DNA from: Salinisphaera sp. LB1
Lineage (GTDB): Bacteria; Pseudomonadota; Gammaproteobacteria; Nevskiales; Salinisphaeraceae
Reading direction: 5' to 3'
Length of the DNA: 64,000 nucleotides
NCBI RefSeq assembly: GCF_003177035.1
Contig: NZ_CP029488.1
Span: 3,478,501-3,542,500 of the forward strand
Positions within the stretch are counted from its first letter, which is position 1. Every line of letters starts with the position of its first letter. A program made the translations under genes and the position numbers. Below are positions 1 to 10,880 of this stretch, piece after piece. The notes under the pieces are model-generated. The model saw only the letters and a program-made list of their open reading frames with translations, searched no databases and was not told where the DNA came from.

Positions 1-617
1 GTGAAATTCAGGCGCAGCTTGAGCTGGCCATCATCCGCCTTGAACACCACCGCCTCGGCCCGAATCGAGGCGGCATCCGACCCCGCTGTCGGCTCGGTCA
101 GGCCGAAGCACGGCACGAACTCGCCGCTGGCGAGTTTTGGCAGGTAATGAGATTTCTGCGCCTCGGTGCCATAGCCGATCAACAATTCGGCCGCACCTAG
201 TGTGTTGGGGATGACCACGAGGGTGCCCACCGGCCCGAGCTGCGCGGTCTTCATCATGACAGCACTACGCCCCAGGGTGGAAAACCCGGAACCGCCGTAT
301 GCCTTAGGGATGATCAGCCCGAAGAAACCCTGCTCGCGCAGGAAAGTCCAGATTTCATCCGGTACGCGACGGGTGTTGTGCAGTTCCCAGTGATCCACGC
401 GACGCAACAGCTCCTCGACCGGCCCGTCCAGAAAAGCCTGTTCCTCCGGCGGCAGCGCCGGATAGGCCTCCTCCATCATTGAACGGAAATCGGGGTTACC
501 TGAAAACAGTTCGCCGTCGATCCAGACCGATCCGGCGTTGAGCGCCTGGCGTTCGGTATCGGAGATGCGCGGGAGCACTTTAGCCTTGTCGAGCTTGTTG
601 AGGATCATCGAAAACAT
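1..617 (-). CDS. fadE: Acyl-CoA dehydrogenase FadE, N-terminal part (cut by window edge)
   Basis: About 205 codons of the N-terminus are present; the rest lies beyond the left edge. The protein starts MFSMILNKLDKAKVLPRIS and carries the FadE-type linker (IWTFLREQGFFGLIIPKAYGG) and the flavin/substrate region GLTEPTAGSDA. This matches the long FadE type of gammaproteobacteria, which does the first oxidation step of fatty-acid beta-oxidation, rather than the shorter FadE/AcdA type. The ATG at 617 is the first in frame after the AT-rich gap. It is divergent from the TetR gene at 881, which makes that regulator a candidate controller. I am confident of the family; the C-terminus cannot be judged. 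Confidence 0.85.
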   Translation of the reverse strand, partial: MFSMILNKLDKAKVLPRISDTERQALNAGSVWIDGELFSGNPDFRSMMEEAYPALPPEEQAFLDGPVEELLRRVDHWELHNTRRVPDEIWTFLREQGFFGLIIPKAYGGSGFSTLGRSAVMMKTAQLGPVGTLVVIPNTLGAAELLIGYGTEAQKSHYLPKLASGEFVPCFGLTEPTAGSDAASIRAEAVVFKADDGQLKLRLNF

Positions 618-773
618 GCGATTCTCCGGGCTTTATTGCACGGCAGTACAAAACGATCGCGCCTGGCGTCAGGCCGCGCACGCGGGTGGACTTTGGTCTC
701 AGCTTAGCTCGACTCGCGTCATGTTCCAACAATAATAAAAATTACTATTTTCATTTAACCTGCTCGTCATACA

Positions 774-802
774 TTGACTGATTATCATTGCGCGCAATTA
801 TC
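774..802 (+). promoter_or_regulatory. Candidate promoter with palindromic operator for the TetR gene
   Basis: In the AT-rich fadE/tetR gap there is a TTGACT hexamer (774-779) and, 17 bases on, a weak -10 (ATTATC, 797-802). Between them lies the perfect 12-base palindrome ATTGCGCGCAAT (787-798), with partly symmetric TAT flanks. A dyad placed inside a promoter beside a TetR gene is the usual layout for autoregulation and for control of the divergent gene. This is inferred from position and symmetry only. Confidence 0.35.
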
Positions 803-880
803 GAGACGATTAGACATGATTGGGAGAGGAATGATGCAGTGGTAAAGTCGCTGCTTTGTTTCGTGTAACAGGTATTACTG

Positions 881-1564
881 GTGATCGAGCGTTATCCAAA
901 GACGACAATCGAGCGCGAAAAAGCCCTGGCGCAGATCGATCCGGAAACCCGTCATCGGATCGAGGATGCCGCGCGGGTGCTGTTCGCGGAACGGGAATTC
1001 CATCGAGTCAAGTTGATCGACGTTGCCAAGCACGCCCGCATCAGCCTGCAGACGCTGTACAAGTATTACGGCAGCAAGGAAACCGTGCTGTTCGCGAGTC
1101 TCGACACCTGGCTGTCGATCCTGGCCCGTCGCATGATCGATCACCTGCAGGGAATCGAGAACTTTCGCGACCGGTTGCGCAAGGTGTTCTGGGTGTTGCT
1201 CGATTACTTCGAGCGCAACCCGGAAGTCGCCCAGATCATCCTGAGTTCGGTATATCTGAATACTTGGCGCGAGGACGATACATTTCGTCAGCCCCAGCTC
1301 ATGTCGGTGTTTCTGGGCGTGATCGAGGAAGGCCGCCGGGCCGGCATCCTGACTTCCGCCGTGGACGAGGTCGAGATCTCGGACTTCATCTGGGGCGTGG
1401 CCAATCGCAACGTGGCGATGTGGCTCATGCGCGGCCGCAAGTATGGGCTGGCCGAACGCGCGCCCGTGCTGTTCAACATGATATGGCGGGGAATTGCCAG
1501 CGATCCGGCGCTTGCCGAAACTCTCGATATCGAAATGGAGCCGCGACCGATGACAACGCGCTGA
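881..1564 (+). CDS. TetR-family transcriptional regulator
   Basis: This 227-residue protein has a TetR-type N-terminal helix-turn-helix (about residues 20-66), with RIEDAARVLFAEREFHRVKL followed by the recognition part ISLQTLYKYYGSKETVL. The C-terminal ligand-binding half is all helical and rich in Trp and Phe, which suits a hydrophobic ligand such as an acyl-CoA. The start is a GTG at 881 with only a weak upstream AGG. It is divergent from fadE, so control of beta-oxidation is a reasonable but untested guess. It is convergent with pilZ. Confidence 0.85.
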   Translation: MIERYPKTTIEREKALAQIDPETRHRIEDAARVLFAEREFHRVKLIDVAKHARISLQTLYKYYGSKETVLFASLDTWLSILARRMIDHLQGIENFRDRLRKVFWVLLDYFERNPEVAQIILSSVYLNTWREDDTFRQPQLMSVFLGVIEEGRRAGILTSAVDEVEISDFIWGVANRNVAMWLMRGRKYGLAERAPVLFNMIWRGIASDPALAETLDIEMEPRPMTTR

Positions 1565-1675
1565 ACCGCGTTGGTGCGGTCGGCATCCGCTGCGCGGGGC
1601 GCAATCCTTCGGGTCAAACGTTGTTTTGCCGCAATACAGCGCTTGGCGCGGACGCGGACGAAACGGCAACAGGCT

Positions 1676-2034
1676 CTATAGCGTGTGCGTCGGCCGCTCG
1701 CTTTCGAGCTGCCCTGCCAGCAGTGTTTCGATACGTTGCTGAATCTTGATGCCATCGGGCTCGGCAAACTGCACCCCGATGCCGGGCGGGCGCTGCGTGC
1801 CCGGAAGCGACACCCACACGATGCGGCCAGCCACGGTCACGCGTTCATCCTGCTCCTTGAGATGGAGCAGGAGAAAGACTTCCGCGCCCAGATCGAAATG
1901 CATGTCCAGCAGGTGCGGCTGCCCCACGAAAAGCCCGCCGTTGCGGATGAAGGGCATGTACGCCTCGTATAGCGCGCGGTTGCTGGGCACGTCGAAACGT
2001 ACGATGCCGGATTGTCCGGCGATACTGTTATCGC

Positions 2035-2038
<4 letters not shown>
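1676..2038 (-). CDS. pilZ: PilZ-domain protein (type IV pilus PilZ type)
   Basis: This 120-residue single-domain PilZ protein keeps the beta-barrel core (RNGGLFV, AGRIVWVSLPG, GIGVQF). I see no RxxxR motif ahead of the barrel, so like the founding Pseudomonas PilZ it probably does not bind cyclic-di-GMP; that family acts in type IV pilus assembly through protein contacts. It overlaps holB by 4 bases, which is the known pseudomonad neighbourhood. Its TAG stop is also the first triplet of a short repeat found elsewhere in the window. Confidence 0.85.
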
Positions 2039-4663
<2,625 letters not shown>

Positions 4664-4684
4664 GGGCGTCGCAACTCCTTGAAA

Positions 4685-5485
4685 CTAATGACTGCTCACA
4701 AGCAGCGCATTCGCGCGATCGGCCAGCCACCGACTTTCGGCAAACCCATGCTCGCCGATGCAGGGCACCGCCACCGCGCCGCTGACGCTGTTGCAGGCCA
4801 CGGCGCCGACGAAATCGCCCAGGCGTGCGCGGGTGATCTCGCACTCGGCGAGTGCCGGGACCGCCGCGCGCAATCGCTCGCGCGTGGCCCCGATCACGCC
4901 GGCGTGATCCAGCCTTGGCGTCCACCAGTCGCCGGCGCCGTCGACGAACACCAGATTACGCATGGTGGTACAGACGATGCGACCGGCACTGTCGCACATC
5001 GCTGCGTCGGCGACATTACGGCGTTCGCAATCGCGACGTGCCAGCACCTGTTCCAGGCGGTTGAGATGCTTGACGCCCGCGAGCACGGCCGGCGTGGCCA
5101 GCACGATGGGGCAGATCGGCAGTGCCAGCGCGTCGGGTATACCCGGCTGGCCGCGGTGCAGGCTCACGATCCGGCGTGGCACGGGCTGGTCGGGCGGCGC
5201 ATAGCCGCGCCCGCCACTGCCCCGGGTAATGACGATCTTGACGATGCCGGAGGTATCGTCGCCGGCCAGCGCCTGGATATCGGCCTCAAGCCTCGCGCGT
5301 TCCGGTGTCTCCAGGCCCAACGCCGCACAGTCGTGTGCCAGCCGCGCGTAGTGAAAGCGCCAGGCGAGCGCAATCCCCGATTCCAAGCGCATCGTTCGGA
5401 ATATGCCATCGCCATAGGCCAGACCGCGGTCGTCGGCCGGCAGGGCCGTGGCGGATCGACCGTTGATCAACATCCGGTCAGCCAT
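4685..5485 (-). CDS. pabC: Aminodeoxychorismate lyase
   Basis: This 266-residue fold-type IV PLP enzyme releases pyruvate from aminodeoxychorismate to give p-aminobenzoate for folate. It shows the early INGR, the FRTMRL segment, and KIVITRGSGGRGY with the expected PLP lysine. I place the start at ATG 5485 (MADRMLINGRS), overlapping pabB by 8 bases; ATG 5473 is the alternative, and an in-frame ATG farther upstream would add 36 Arg-rich residues unlike the family. The position between pabB and mltG fits its role. Confidence 0.92.
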   Translation of the reverse strand: MADRMLINGRSATALPADDRGLAYGDGIFRTMRLESGIALAWRFHYARLAHDCAALGLETPERARLEADIQALAGDDTSGIVKIVITRGSGGRGYAPPDQPVPRRIVSLHRGQPGIPDALALPICPIVLATPAVLAGVKHLNRLEQVLARRDCERRNVADAAMCDSAGRIVCTTMRNLVFVDGAGDWWTPRLDHAGVIGATRERLRAAVPALAECEITRARLGDFVGAVACNSVSGAVAVPCIGEHGFAESRWLADRANALLVSSH

Positions 5486-6866
5486 GGACCGCGCTCGCTT
5501 GCGCGGCACGGAACGCACGCAGCACGCCGTGCGCCTTGTGCCGGGTTTCGGCCAGTTCCGATGCCGGATCCGAGTCGGCCACGATGCCCGCACCGGTACG
5601 CAGTGTCAGGTCGCGGCCAACCTGCGTCAGAGAACGGATGATGATGTTCGTGTCCAGCGTACCGCAGCGGCTCAGATAACCGATGCTGCCGGTGTAGGCG
5701 CCGCGGCCCGTGCGCTCGAGCTCGGCAATGATCTGCATGCAGCGCACTTTCGGGCAACCCGTGATCGTACCGCCCGGAAAGACCGCCCTGAGGGCGCCGC
5801 CCGGGCCGACACCGGCCTTGAGCTGCCCGCATACGTTGGACACGATGTGATGCACATGCGCGTAGGACTCGACCACCATCAGCTCGTCCACCGCGATGCT
5901 CCCGGGCCGGCATACCCGTCCGAGGTCATTGCGGACCAGATCGATGAGCATGACATGCTCGGCCCGTTCCTTCGGGTGGGTAATCAATTCCTCGCTGATC
6001 TCGGCATCGCGGCCGAGGCGCCGGCGCCGGGTACCCGCGATCGGCCGTACGCTGGCCCGGCCATCGCGCAGTGACAGCAGCCGCTCCGGCGATGAGCAGA
6101 CCAGCGCCGCGCCCTGCCAGTTCAGCAACGCCGAAAATGGCGCCGGGTTGGCGGCCCTGAGTGCCGTGTAAACATGACCCGGCGAGACATCCTCGACCAG
6201 TCGACCGTGCCACGCCCGCGCGAGATTGGCCTGAAAGACGTCGCCGGCCCGTATATATTCACGCGCACGCGCCACAGCATCGAGGTAGTCCTCCGGCGCG
6301 TCTTCCTGCCAGCGAATCGCCGGGTACGCGACATCGTTCGACGCTGTTTCGCCCTGCGACTCGAGCATTGCGACCAGTGCGGCCACACGATCGACATCGG
6401 CATTCTCGGACACCACTTCGAGAGTCGCGCGCCGACGATCATGGATGATCGCGCTGCGACAGCGAAGCGCGAGCGCCGTCGGCAGGCCGTCGCCAGCCGG
6501 GGGAAGTGCCAGCCCAGGCTCCACGCCGGCGGCCATCTCGTAACCGAGATAAATCAGCCAGCCGCCGATGAACGGCAGATCCGTGGTTGTGGCCGTCGTC
6601 TGACGGGCGCATGTGTCGAGAAAATCGAAGAATGCAGCGCGCGAGCCCAATTGTTCGGGGGTTATCGCCTCGGCGGGGTCGGCCAGCAGAATGTCGTAGC
6701 GCGACTGTGCCGCCGCGCCCGCACTCGACTCGAGCAACGCCGGAAACAACCCGGGTTCAGCGCGCGCCAGCTGGTACAGTGGCGCATGAACGCTGGGGTC
6801 AAGAGTCGCCCGGGCCAGATCGTGCGCCACCACGATCCGACCCGCGGAACGAGTTCGCGAGGTCAA
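5478..6866 (-). CDS. pabB: Aminodeoxychorismate synthase component I
   Basis: This 462-residue protein has the chorismate-binding domain: GDVFQANLARAW, SPERLLSLRDG, RPIAGTRRR, ERAEHVMLIDLVRNDLGRV and FPGGTITGCPK. It aminates chorismate together with a PabA glutaminase, which is not in the window. It begins inside the fabF stop (4-base overlap) and ends inside pabC. Having pabB placed between fabF and pabC differs from the plain fabF-pabC order of Escherichia coli and puts both dedicated PABA steps in one transcript. Confidence 0.93.
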   Translation of the reverse strand: MTSRTRSAGRIVVAHDLARATLDPSVHAPLYQLARAEPGLFPALLESSAGAAAQSRYDILLADPAEAITPEQLGSRAAFFDFLDTCARQTTATTTDLPFIGGWLIYLGYEMAAGVEPGLALPPAGDGLPTALALRCRSAIIHDRRRATLEVVSENADVDRVAALVAMLESQGETASNDVAYPAIRWQEDAPEDYLDAVARAREYIRAGDVFQANLARAWHGRLVEDVSPGHVYTALRAANPAPFSALLNWQGAALVCSSPERLLSLRDGRASVRPIAGTRRRRLGRDAEISEELITHPKERAEHVMLIDLVRNDLGRVCRPGSIAVDELMVVESYAHVHHIVSNVCGQLKAGVGPGGALRAVFPGGTITGCPKVRCMQIIAELERTGRGAYTGSIGYLSRCGTLDTNIIIRSLTQVGRDLTLRTGAGIVADSDPASELAETRHKAHGVLRAFRAAQASAVHG

Positions 6867-8104
6867 TCGAAACGCTTGAGTATCAGTGAGCCGTTTGTGC
6901 CGCCGAAGCCGAAGGAGTTCGACAACGCTACATCAATCTTCATCTGACGTGCGGTATGCGGCACGTAGTCCAGCGTACAGCCCTCGGCCGGGTTGTCCAG
7001 ATTGATGGTCGGCGGGGCCACTTGATCGCGGATGGCCAGTAGCGTGAAGATCGCTTCGACGGAGCCCGCCGCGCCCAGCATATGACCGGTCATGGACTTG
7101 GTCGAACTCACGGCGACCTTGTGCGCCGCGCTGCCCATCACCGCCTCGATCGACTGGCTCTCGGAAACGTCGCCGGCCTGGGTCGACGTGCCGTGGGCGT
7201 TGATGTAATCGATATTCTCGCCGGTCATTTCCGCATCCGCCAGCGCATTGATCATGCACTGCCTGGAACCGCGACCGCTGGGCATGGTGATGTGGTGCGC
7301 ATCGCCGCTCATGCCGAAGCCGACGACTTCACCGTAGATCCTGGCGCCGCGCGCCTTGGCGGTCTCGAGCTCCTCGAGCATGAGCACCCCGGCGCCATCG
7401 GAGAGTACGAAACCGTCGCGATCGACGTCCCAGGGCCGGCTGGCGGCCGCGGGATCGTCATTGCGTGTCGATAGCGCCTTGGCCGAGCAGAAGCCGGCCA
7501 ACCCGATCGGGTTGACGGCCATCTCGCAACCGCCAGCGACCATGGCCTCGGCATCGCCGTAGGCGATCATGCGGGCCGCCAGACCGATGTTGTGCACGCC
7601 GGTCGTACAGGCGGACACCGCCGCGATGTTCGGGCCGTGCAGGTTGAGCTGGATCGAGATCTGGCCGGCGGCCATGTTCGCGATACTGCTCGGAATGAAA
7701 AACGGCGAGACCTTCTTCGGGCTGTATCCCGATTCGTAGAAGCTCGCACAGGTCTTGAGAATCGTGCCGATGCCGCCGATACCCGAGCCCACGGCCACAC
7801 CGACACGATCATTGTATTCGTCGGACAGTTCGTAGCCGCTGTCGTTGATGGCCTGAACTGCAGCCGCCACCCCGTAATGCACGAACGGATCGAAGCGCTT
7901 GGCCTCCTTGGGCGACATGTATCGGGTGACGTCGAAATCGCGAACCGGACCGCCGAAGCGGGTCGGATATTTCGACACGTCGAAGCTATCGATCGACGTA
8001 ATCCCGCTACGGCCGGCAACAATGCCGGCCCAGGTCGATTCCACGTCCAGGCCCAGCGGGGAAATCATCCCCAGGCCTGTCACTACCACGCGACGCTGTC
8101 TCAA
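6863..8104 (-). CDS. fabF: 3-oxoacyl-[ACP] synthase II
   Basis: This 413-residue condensing enzyme extends acyl-ACP chains with malonyl-ACP. It has RRVVVTGLGMISPLG at the N-terminus, the active-site Cys in AAVSACTTGVHNIG, and the two His residues in NAHGTSTQAGD and KSMTGHMLGAAG. I place the start at TTG 8104, because a strong GGAGGGG site (8110-8116) sits 5 bases upstream and the family begins right there; the in-frame ATG at 8137 would place that site inside the gene. It follows acpP and is coupled to pabB. Confidence 0.93.
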   Translation of the reverse strand: MRQRRVVVTGLGMISPLGLDVESTWAGIVAGRSGITSIDSFDVSKYPTRFGGPVRDFDVTRYMSPKEAKRFDPFVHYGVAAAVQAINDSGYELSDEYNDRVGVAVGSGIGGIGTILKTCASFYESGYSPKKVSPFFIPSSIANMAAGQISIQLNLHGPNIAAVSACTTGVHNIGLAARMIAYGDAEAMVAGGCEMAVNPIGLAGFCSAKALSTRNDDPAAASRPWDVDRDGFVLSDGAGVLMLEELETAKARGARIYGEVVGFGMSGDAHHITMPSGRGSRQCMINALADAEMTGENIDYINAHGTSTQAGDVSESQSIEAVMGSAAHKVAVSSTKSMTGHMLGAAGSVEAIFTLLAIRDQVAPPTINLDNPAEGCTLDYVPHTARQMKIDVALSNSFGFGGTNGSLILKRFD

Positions 8105-8109
8105 CGACG

Positions 8110-8116
8110 CCCCTCC
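8110..8116 (-). promoter_or_regulatory. Ribosome binding site deciding the fabF TTG start
   Basis: On the minus strand GGAGGGG lies 5 bases before TTG 8104. No comparable site precedes the upstream in-frame ATG at 8137. Confidence 0.7.
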
Positions 8117-8198
8117 AACGAATGGTGCCGTCCACAACGGGACGGCATTAATCCGGCCGGCCGGTCATGAGGCCGGCCAACGACTCCAACGGGGCTTA

Positions 8199-8438
8199 TC
8201 AGCCCTCAGCGTGCGACTTGATATAGTCGACCGCGTCCTTGACCTTCACGATCTTCTCGGCTTCCTCATCGGGAATATCGATTTCGAATTCTTCCTCAAG
8301 CGCCATGACCAGCTCGACCGTATCCAGCGAGTCGGCACCCAGGTCGTCGACGAACGAGGCTTCCGAGGTCACCTGGTCTTCGCTGACCGACAGCTGCTCG
8401 GCAATGATTTTCTGTACTCGTTCTTCCACGCTACTCAT
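8199..8438 (-). CDS. acpP: Acyl carrier protein
   Basis: This 79-residue acidic protein carries growing acyl chains on phosphopantetheine attached to Ser37 in the motif [14 protein letters not shown]. The start is ATG 8438 ([10 protein letters not shown]), preceded by AGGAG on the minus strand; an upstream in-frame ATG would add 11 residues not found in the family. It lies between fabG and fabF, the conserved order, with gaps of about 100 bases on both sides that may hold its own promoter. Confidence 0.97.
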   Translation of the reverse strand: MSSVEERVQKIIAEQLSVSEDQVTSEASFVDDLGADSLDTVELVMALEEEFEIDIPDEEAEKIVKVKDAVDYIKSHAEG

Positions 8439-8538
8439 GGGTTGTCTCCTGTTGCTTGTGTGCGCGTTCATGAAGCGCGAATCCGCCCTCGCGAACCGCG
8501 CGCCATTCTAGGGAAAAAGGTGTCGTCTCGCCAGACGA

Positions 8539-9294
8539 TTACGCCCCCATATAAAGTCCGCCGTTAACACTCAGCGTCTCACCCGTAATATAACCGGCTG
8601 CGGGCGAGACGAGAAATGCAACGGCGGACGCGATATCGTCGACCGCCCCGAGGCGGCCGAGCGGAATCTGGCCGAGCATGGACTCGCGCGTGGCCGCCGG
8701 CAGATCCCGGGTCATGTCGGTTTCGATGAAACCGGGGGCCACGGCATTGACGGTGATCGCCCGCGAGCCAACCTCGCGCGCCATCGAGCGCGTCAATCCC
8801 AGCAGGCCCGCCTTGGCCGCACTGTAATTGACCTGCCCGGCATTGCCGGTCAGCCCGACCACCGAGCTGACGTTGACGATACGGCCGGTACGGGCCTTCA
8901 TCATGCCCTTGAGAACCGCCCGGGATACGCGAAAGACGCCCGACAGGTTGGCGTCGATGACGGCCTGCCAATCGTCGTCCTTCATGCGGAGCATGAGCGT
9001 GTCACGGGTAATGGCGGCGTTGTTGACCACGAGGGTCGGCGCGCCGAAATCCTTGCCAATCTCCTTGACCAGCGCCTCGATCGCGGCCGCATCGGTGACG
9101 TCGAGCACGCGGCCGGCCCCCGCCGGGTCGCGCTGAGCCAGGCGCTCGTCGATGGCTGCCGCGCCCTGGTCGCTGGTCGCCGTGCCGATGACGGTTGCGC
9201 CGTCGGCGGCGAGGCGGTCGGCGATGGCGGCACCGATGCCGCGGCTGGCGCCGGTCACGAGAGCAATTTGGCCGGACAGAACATTGGAAGACAT
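8539..9294 (-). CDS. fabG: 3-oxoacyl-[ACP] reductase
   Basis: This 251-residue short-chain dehydrogenase has the NADPH site TGASRGIG, the NNAAITRD segment and the catalytic Ser-Tyr-Lys set in NVSSVVGLTGN and YSAAKAGLLG. It reduces 3-ketoacyl-ACP in each elongation cycle. It sits between fabD and acpP; short-chain dehydrogenases are numerous, but this context makes the FabG assignment firm. Confidence 0.95.
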   Translation of the reverse strand: MSSNVLSGQIALVTGASRGIGAAIADRLAADGATVIGTATSDQGAAAIDERLAQRDPAGAGRVLDVTDAAAIEALVKEIGKDFGAPTLVVNNAAITRDTLMLRMKDDDWQAVIDANLSGVFRVSRAVLKGMMKARTGRIVNVSSVVGLTGNAGQVNYSAAKAGLLGLTRSMAREVGSRAITVNAVAPGFIETDMTRDLPAATRESMLGQIPLGRLGAVDDIASAVAFLVSPAAGYITGETLSVNGGLYMGA

Positions 9295-9337
9295 AACGAG
9301 CCTGGAACGGGGATTCGGAATGTGGAAAGACGGACGA

Positions 9338-10306
9338 TCAGCGTTCGTCGGCGCGATCGTCGGCCGCGGCGAGCGCCGCGCGGAAATCGTCGGAATCCGA
9401 CAATGGCAACGTCTGCAGTGACTTGTCGATACGCTTGTTCAGGCCGGTGAGCACTTTGCCCGGCCCGCATTCGACGAAAAGATGACAGTTTTCCGCCGCC
9501 AGGCGCTGAATGGTCTCGCGCCACTGCACGGATTGCGCAAGCTGGGCCACCAGCGCACGGCGCACGCCCCCGACATCCTCGCGCGGGCGGGCATCCACAT
9601 TGTGGTAGACCGGGATGCTCGGTTCGCGCAATGGTATATCGGCCAGGTGCGAAGCCAGTCGATCAGCGGCCGGCTGCATCAACGCGCAGTGTGACGGCAC
9701 ACTTACGGCCAGCGGTTTGACCATTCGGGCGCCTTTGTCCCTGGCCAGTGCCGAGGCCTTTTCCACTGCCTCGGCATGGCCGGCAATCACGACCTGGTTG
9801 GGGGCGTTGAAGTTCGCCGCCGACACCGTCAAACCGTCGCTGGCCAACGCCGCCGATGCCTCGTCACAGGCCGCGCGGACCGCCTCGTCGGGCAATCCGA
9901 GGACCGCGGCCATGGCGCCCTCGCCAGCGCCCACGGCATCCTGCATGGCCTGGCCGCGCAGGCGAGTCAGGCGCAATGCATCCGCGAAATCGAGCGTGCC
10001 CGCAACCACCAATGCGCTGTACTCCCCCAGGCTATGGCCGGCCACGAAACTCGGCGCCGGGCCGTCCGCTGCCTGCCAGGCACGCCACACTGCCACGCTC
10101 GCCGCAACAAGCGCAGGCTGCGTGTATTCCGTACGATCAAGCGTATCGGCCGGGCCATTGGCGACCAGATCGGCCATGTCATAACCGAGGGCGTCGCTGG
10201 CCTCGTCTAGCGTCTGCTGGATCGCCGGGTGCTGTTGGCCCAGCTCGGCCAGCATCCCGACCGACTGTGCCCCCTGGCCGGGGAAAAGCATGGCAAATCG
10301 CGACAT
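9338..10306 (-). CDS. fabD: Malonyl-CoA:ACP transacylase
   Basis: This 322-residue protein moves malonyl groups from CoA to ACP. It begins MSRFAMLFPGQGAQSVGML and holds the catalytic Ser92 in GHSLGEYSALV and a partner His in VPSHCALM. The start at ATG 10306 matches the family; an in-frame ATG farther upstream would add 43 residues of intergenic-like sequence overlapping nudJ. It is the first gene of this fab run: fabH, plsX and rpmF, often upstream in gammaproteobacteria, are absent and a divergent nudJ gene stands there instead. Confidence 0.95.
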   Translation of the reverse strand: MSRFAMLFPGQGAQSVGMLAELGQQHPAIQQTLDEASDALGYDMADLVANGPADTLDRTEYTQPALVAASVAVWRAWQAADGPAPSFVAGHSLGEYSALVVAGTLDFADALRLTRLRGQAMQDAVGAGEGAMAAVLGLPDEAVRAACDEASAALASDGLTVSAANFNAPNQVVIAGHAEAVEKASALARDKGARMVKPLAVSVPSHCALMQPAADRLASHLADIPLREPSIPVYHNVDARPREDVGGVRRALVAQLAQSVQWRETIQRLAAENCHLFVECGPGKVLTGLNKRIDKSLQTLPLSDSDDFRAALAAADDRADER

Positions 10307-10392
10307 ACAGGTCTTGGTGGTTAAGCCTCCGGATCGAATGGCGGCATCATACCCGGGGTCGGCTCGCTTGGCCACGCAAAAATCGGCTTTGC

Positions 10393-10398
10393 TAGAAT
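10393..10398 (+). promoter_or_regulatory. Candidate -10 for nudJ-mnmA-hflD
   Basis: A TAGAAT hexamer lies 36 bases before the nudJ ATG in the divergent fabD/nudJ gap. A TGGCCA about 18 bases upstream is only a weak -35. It is placed on position and hexamer match alone. Confidence 0.3.
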
Positions 10399-10433
10399 CG
10401 GATGCTTCGATTTCGCCGGCCGAGGCCGCCGTC

Positions 10434-10880
10434 ATGGTCCATGCCGAACTTACCGTTGCCGCTATCGTGAAACACGACTCGCGCTACCTCATGATCGAGG
10501 AGCTCGCGCACGGGCGGCGTGTGATCAATCAGCCGGCCGGCCATGTCGAGCCGGGCGAGACCATTCTCGATGCCGCAATCCGGGAAACGCGCGAAGAAAG
10601 CGCCTGGCGCTTTCACCCACGCGGTTTCATCGGCATGTACTACTGGCCGCACGCCGATGGCCGCACCACGCTTCGGGTCGCACTCGCCGGCGACGTCGAC
10701 GATCATGCTGCCGGGCAACCGCTGGACGACGGCATCATCGCGACACACTGGTTGACGCGTGACGCGCTAGCCGCCCGCTCGGATCTGCGCAGCGCCCTCG
10801 TGCTGCAGTCCATCGACGACTTCGAGTCGCGCGATCTCATGCCGCTCGATCGGGTCCGGCACATGACGAGCCGCTCATGA
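10434..10880 (+). CDS. nudJ: Nudix hydrolase, NudJ type
   Basis: This 148-residue protein starts at ATG 10434 (MVHAELTVAAIV), which fits the family better than the longer reading from 10290. The Nudix box reads GHVEPGETILDAAIRETREE followed by SAW, so the metal-binding Glu residues are kept but the usual Gly after xEEx is Ala. NudJ enzymes hydrolyse thiamine pyrophosphate precursors and nucleoside tri- and diphosphates. The gene overlaps mnmA by 4 bases, an arrangement also seen in other gammaproteobacteria. Confidence 0.88.
   Translation: MVHAELTVAAIVKHDSRYLMIEELAHGRRVINQPAGHVEPGETILDAAIRETREESAWRFHPRGFIGMYYWPHADGRTTLRVALAGDVDDHAAGQPLDDGIIATHWLTRDALAARSDLRSALVLQSIDDFESRDLMPLDRVRHMTSRS

Noticed and set aside
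856-1749. A 297-codon plus-strand frame over the TetR gene
   Set aside because: It is an out-of-frame shadow rich in Arg, Gly and Pro; the overlapping frame at 881 has a clear TetR domain.
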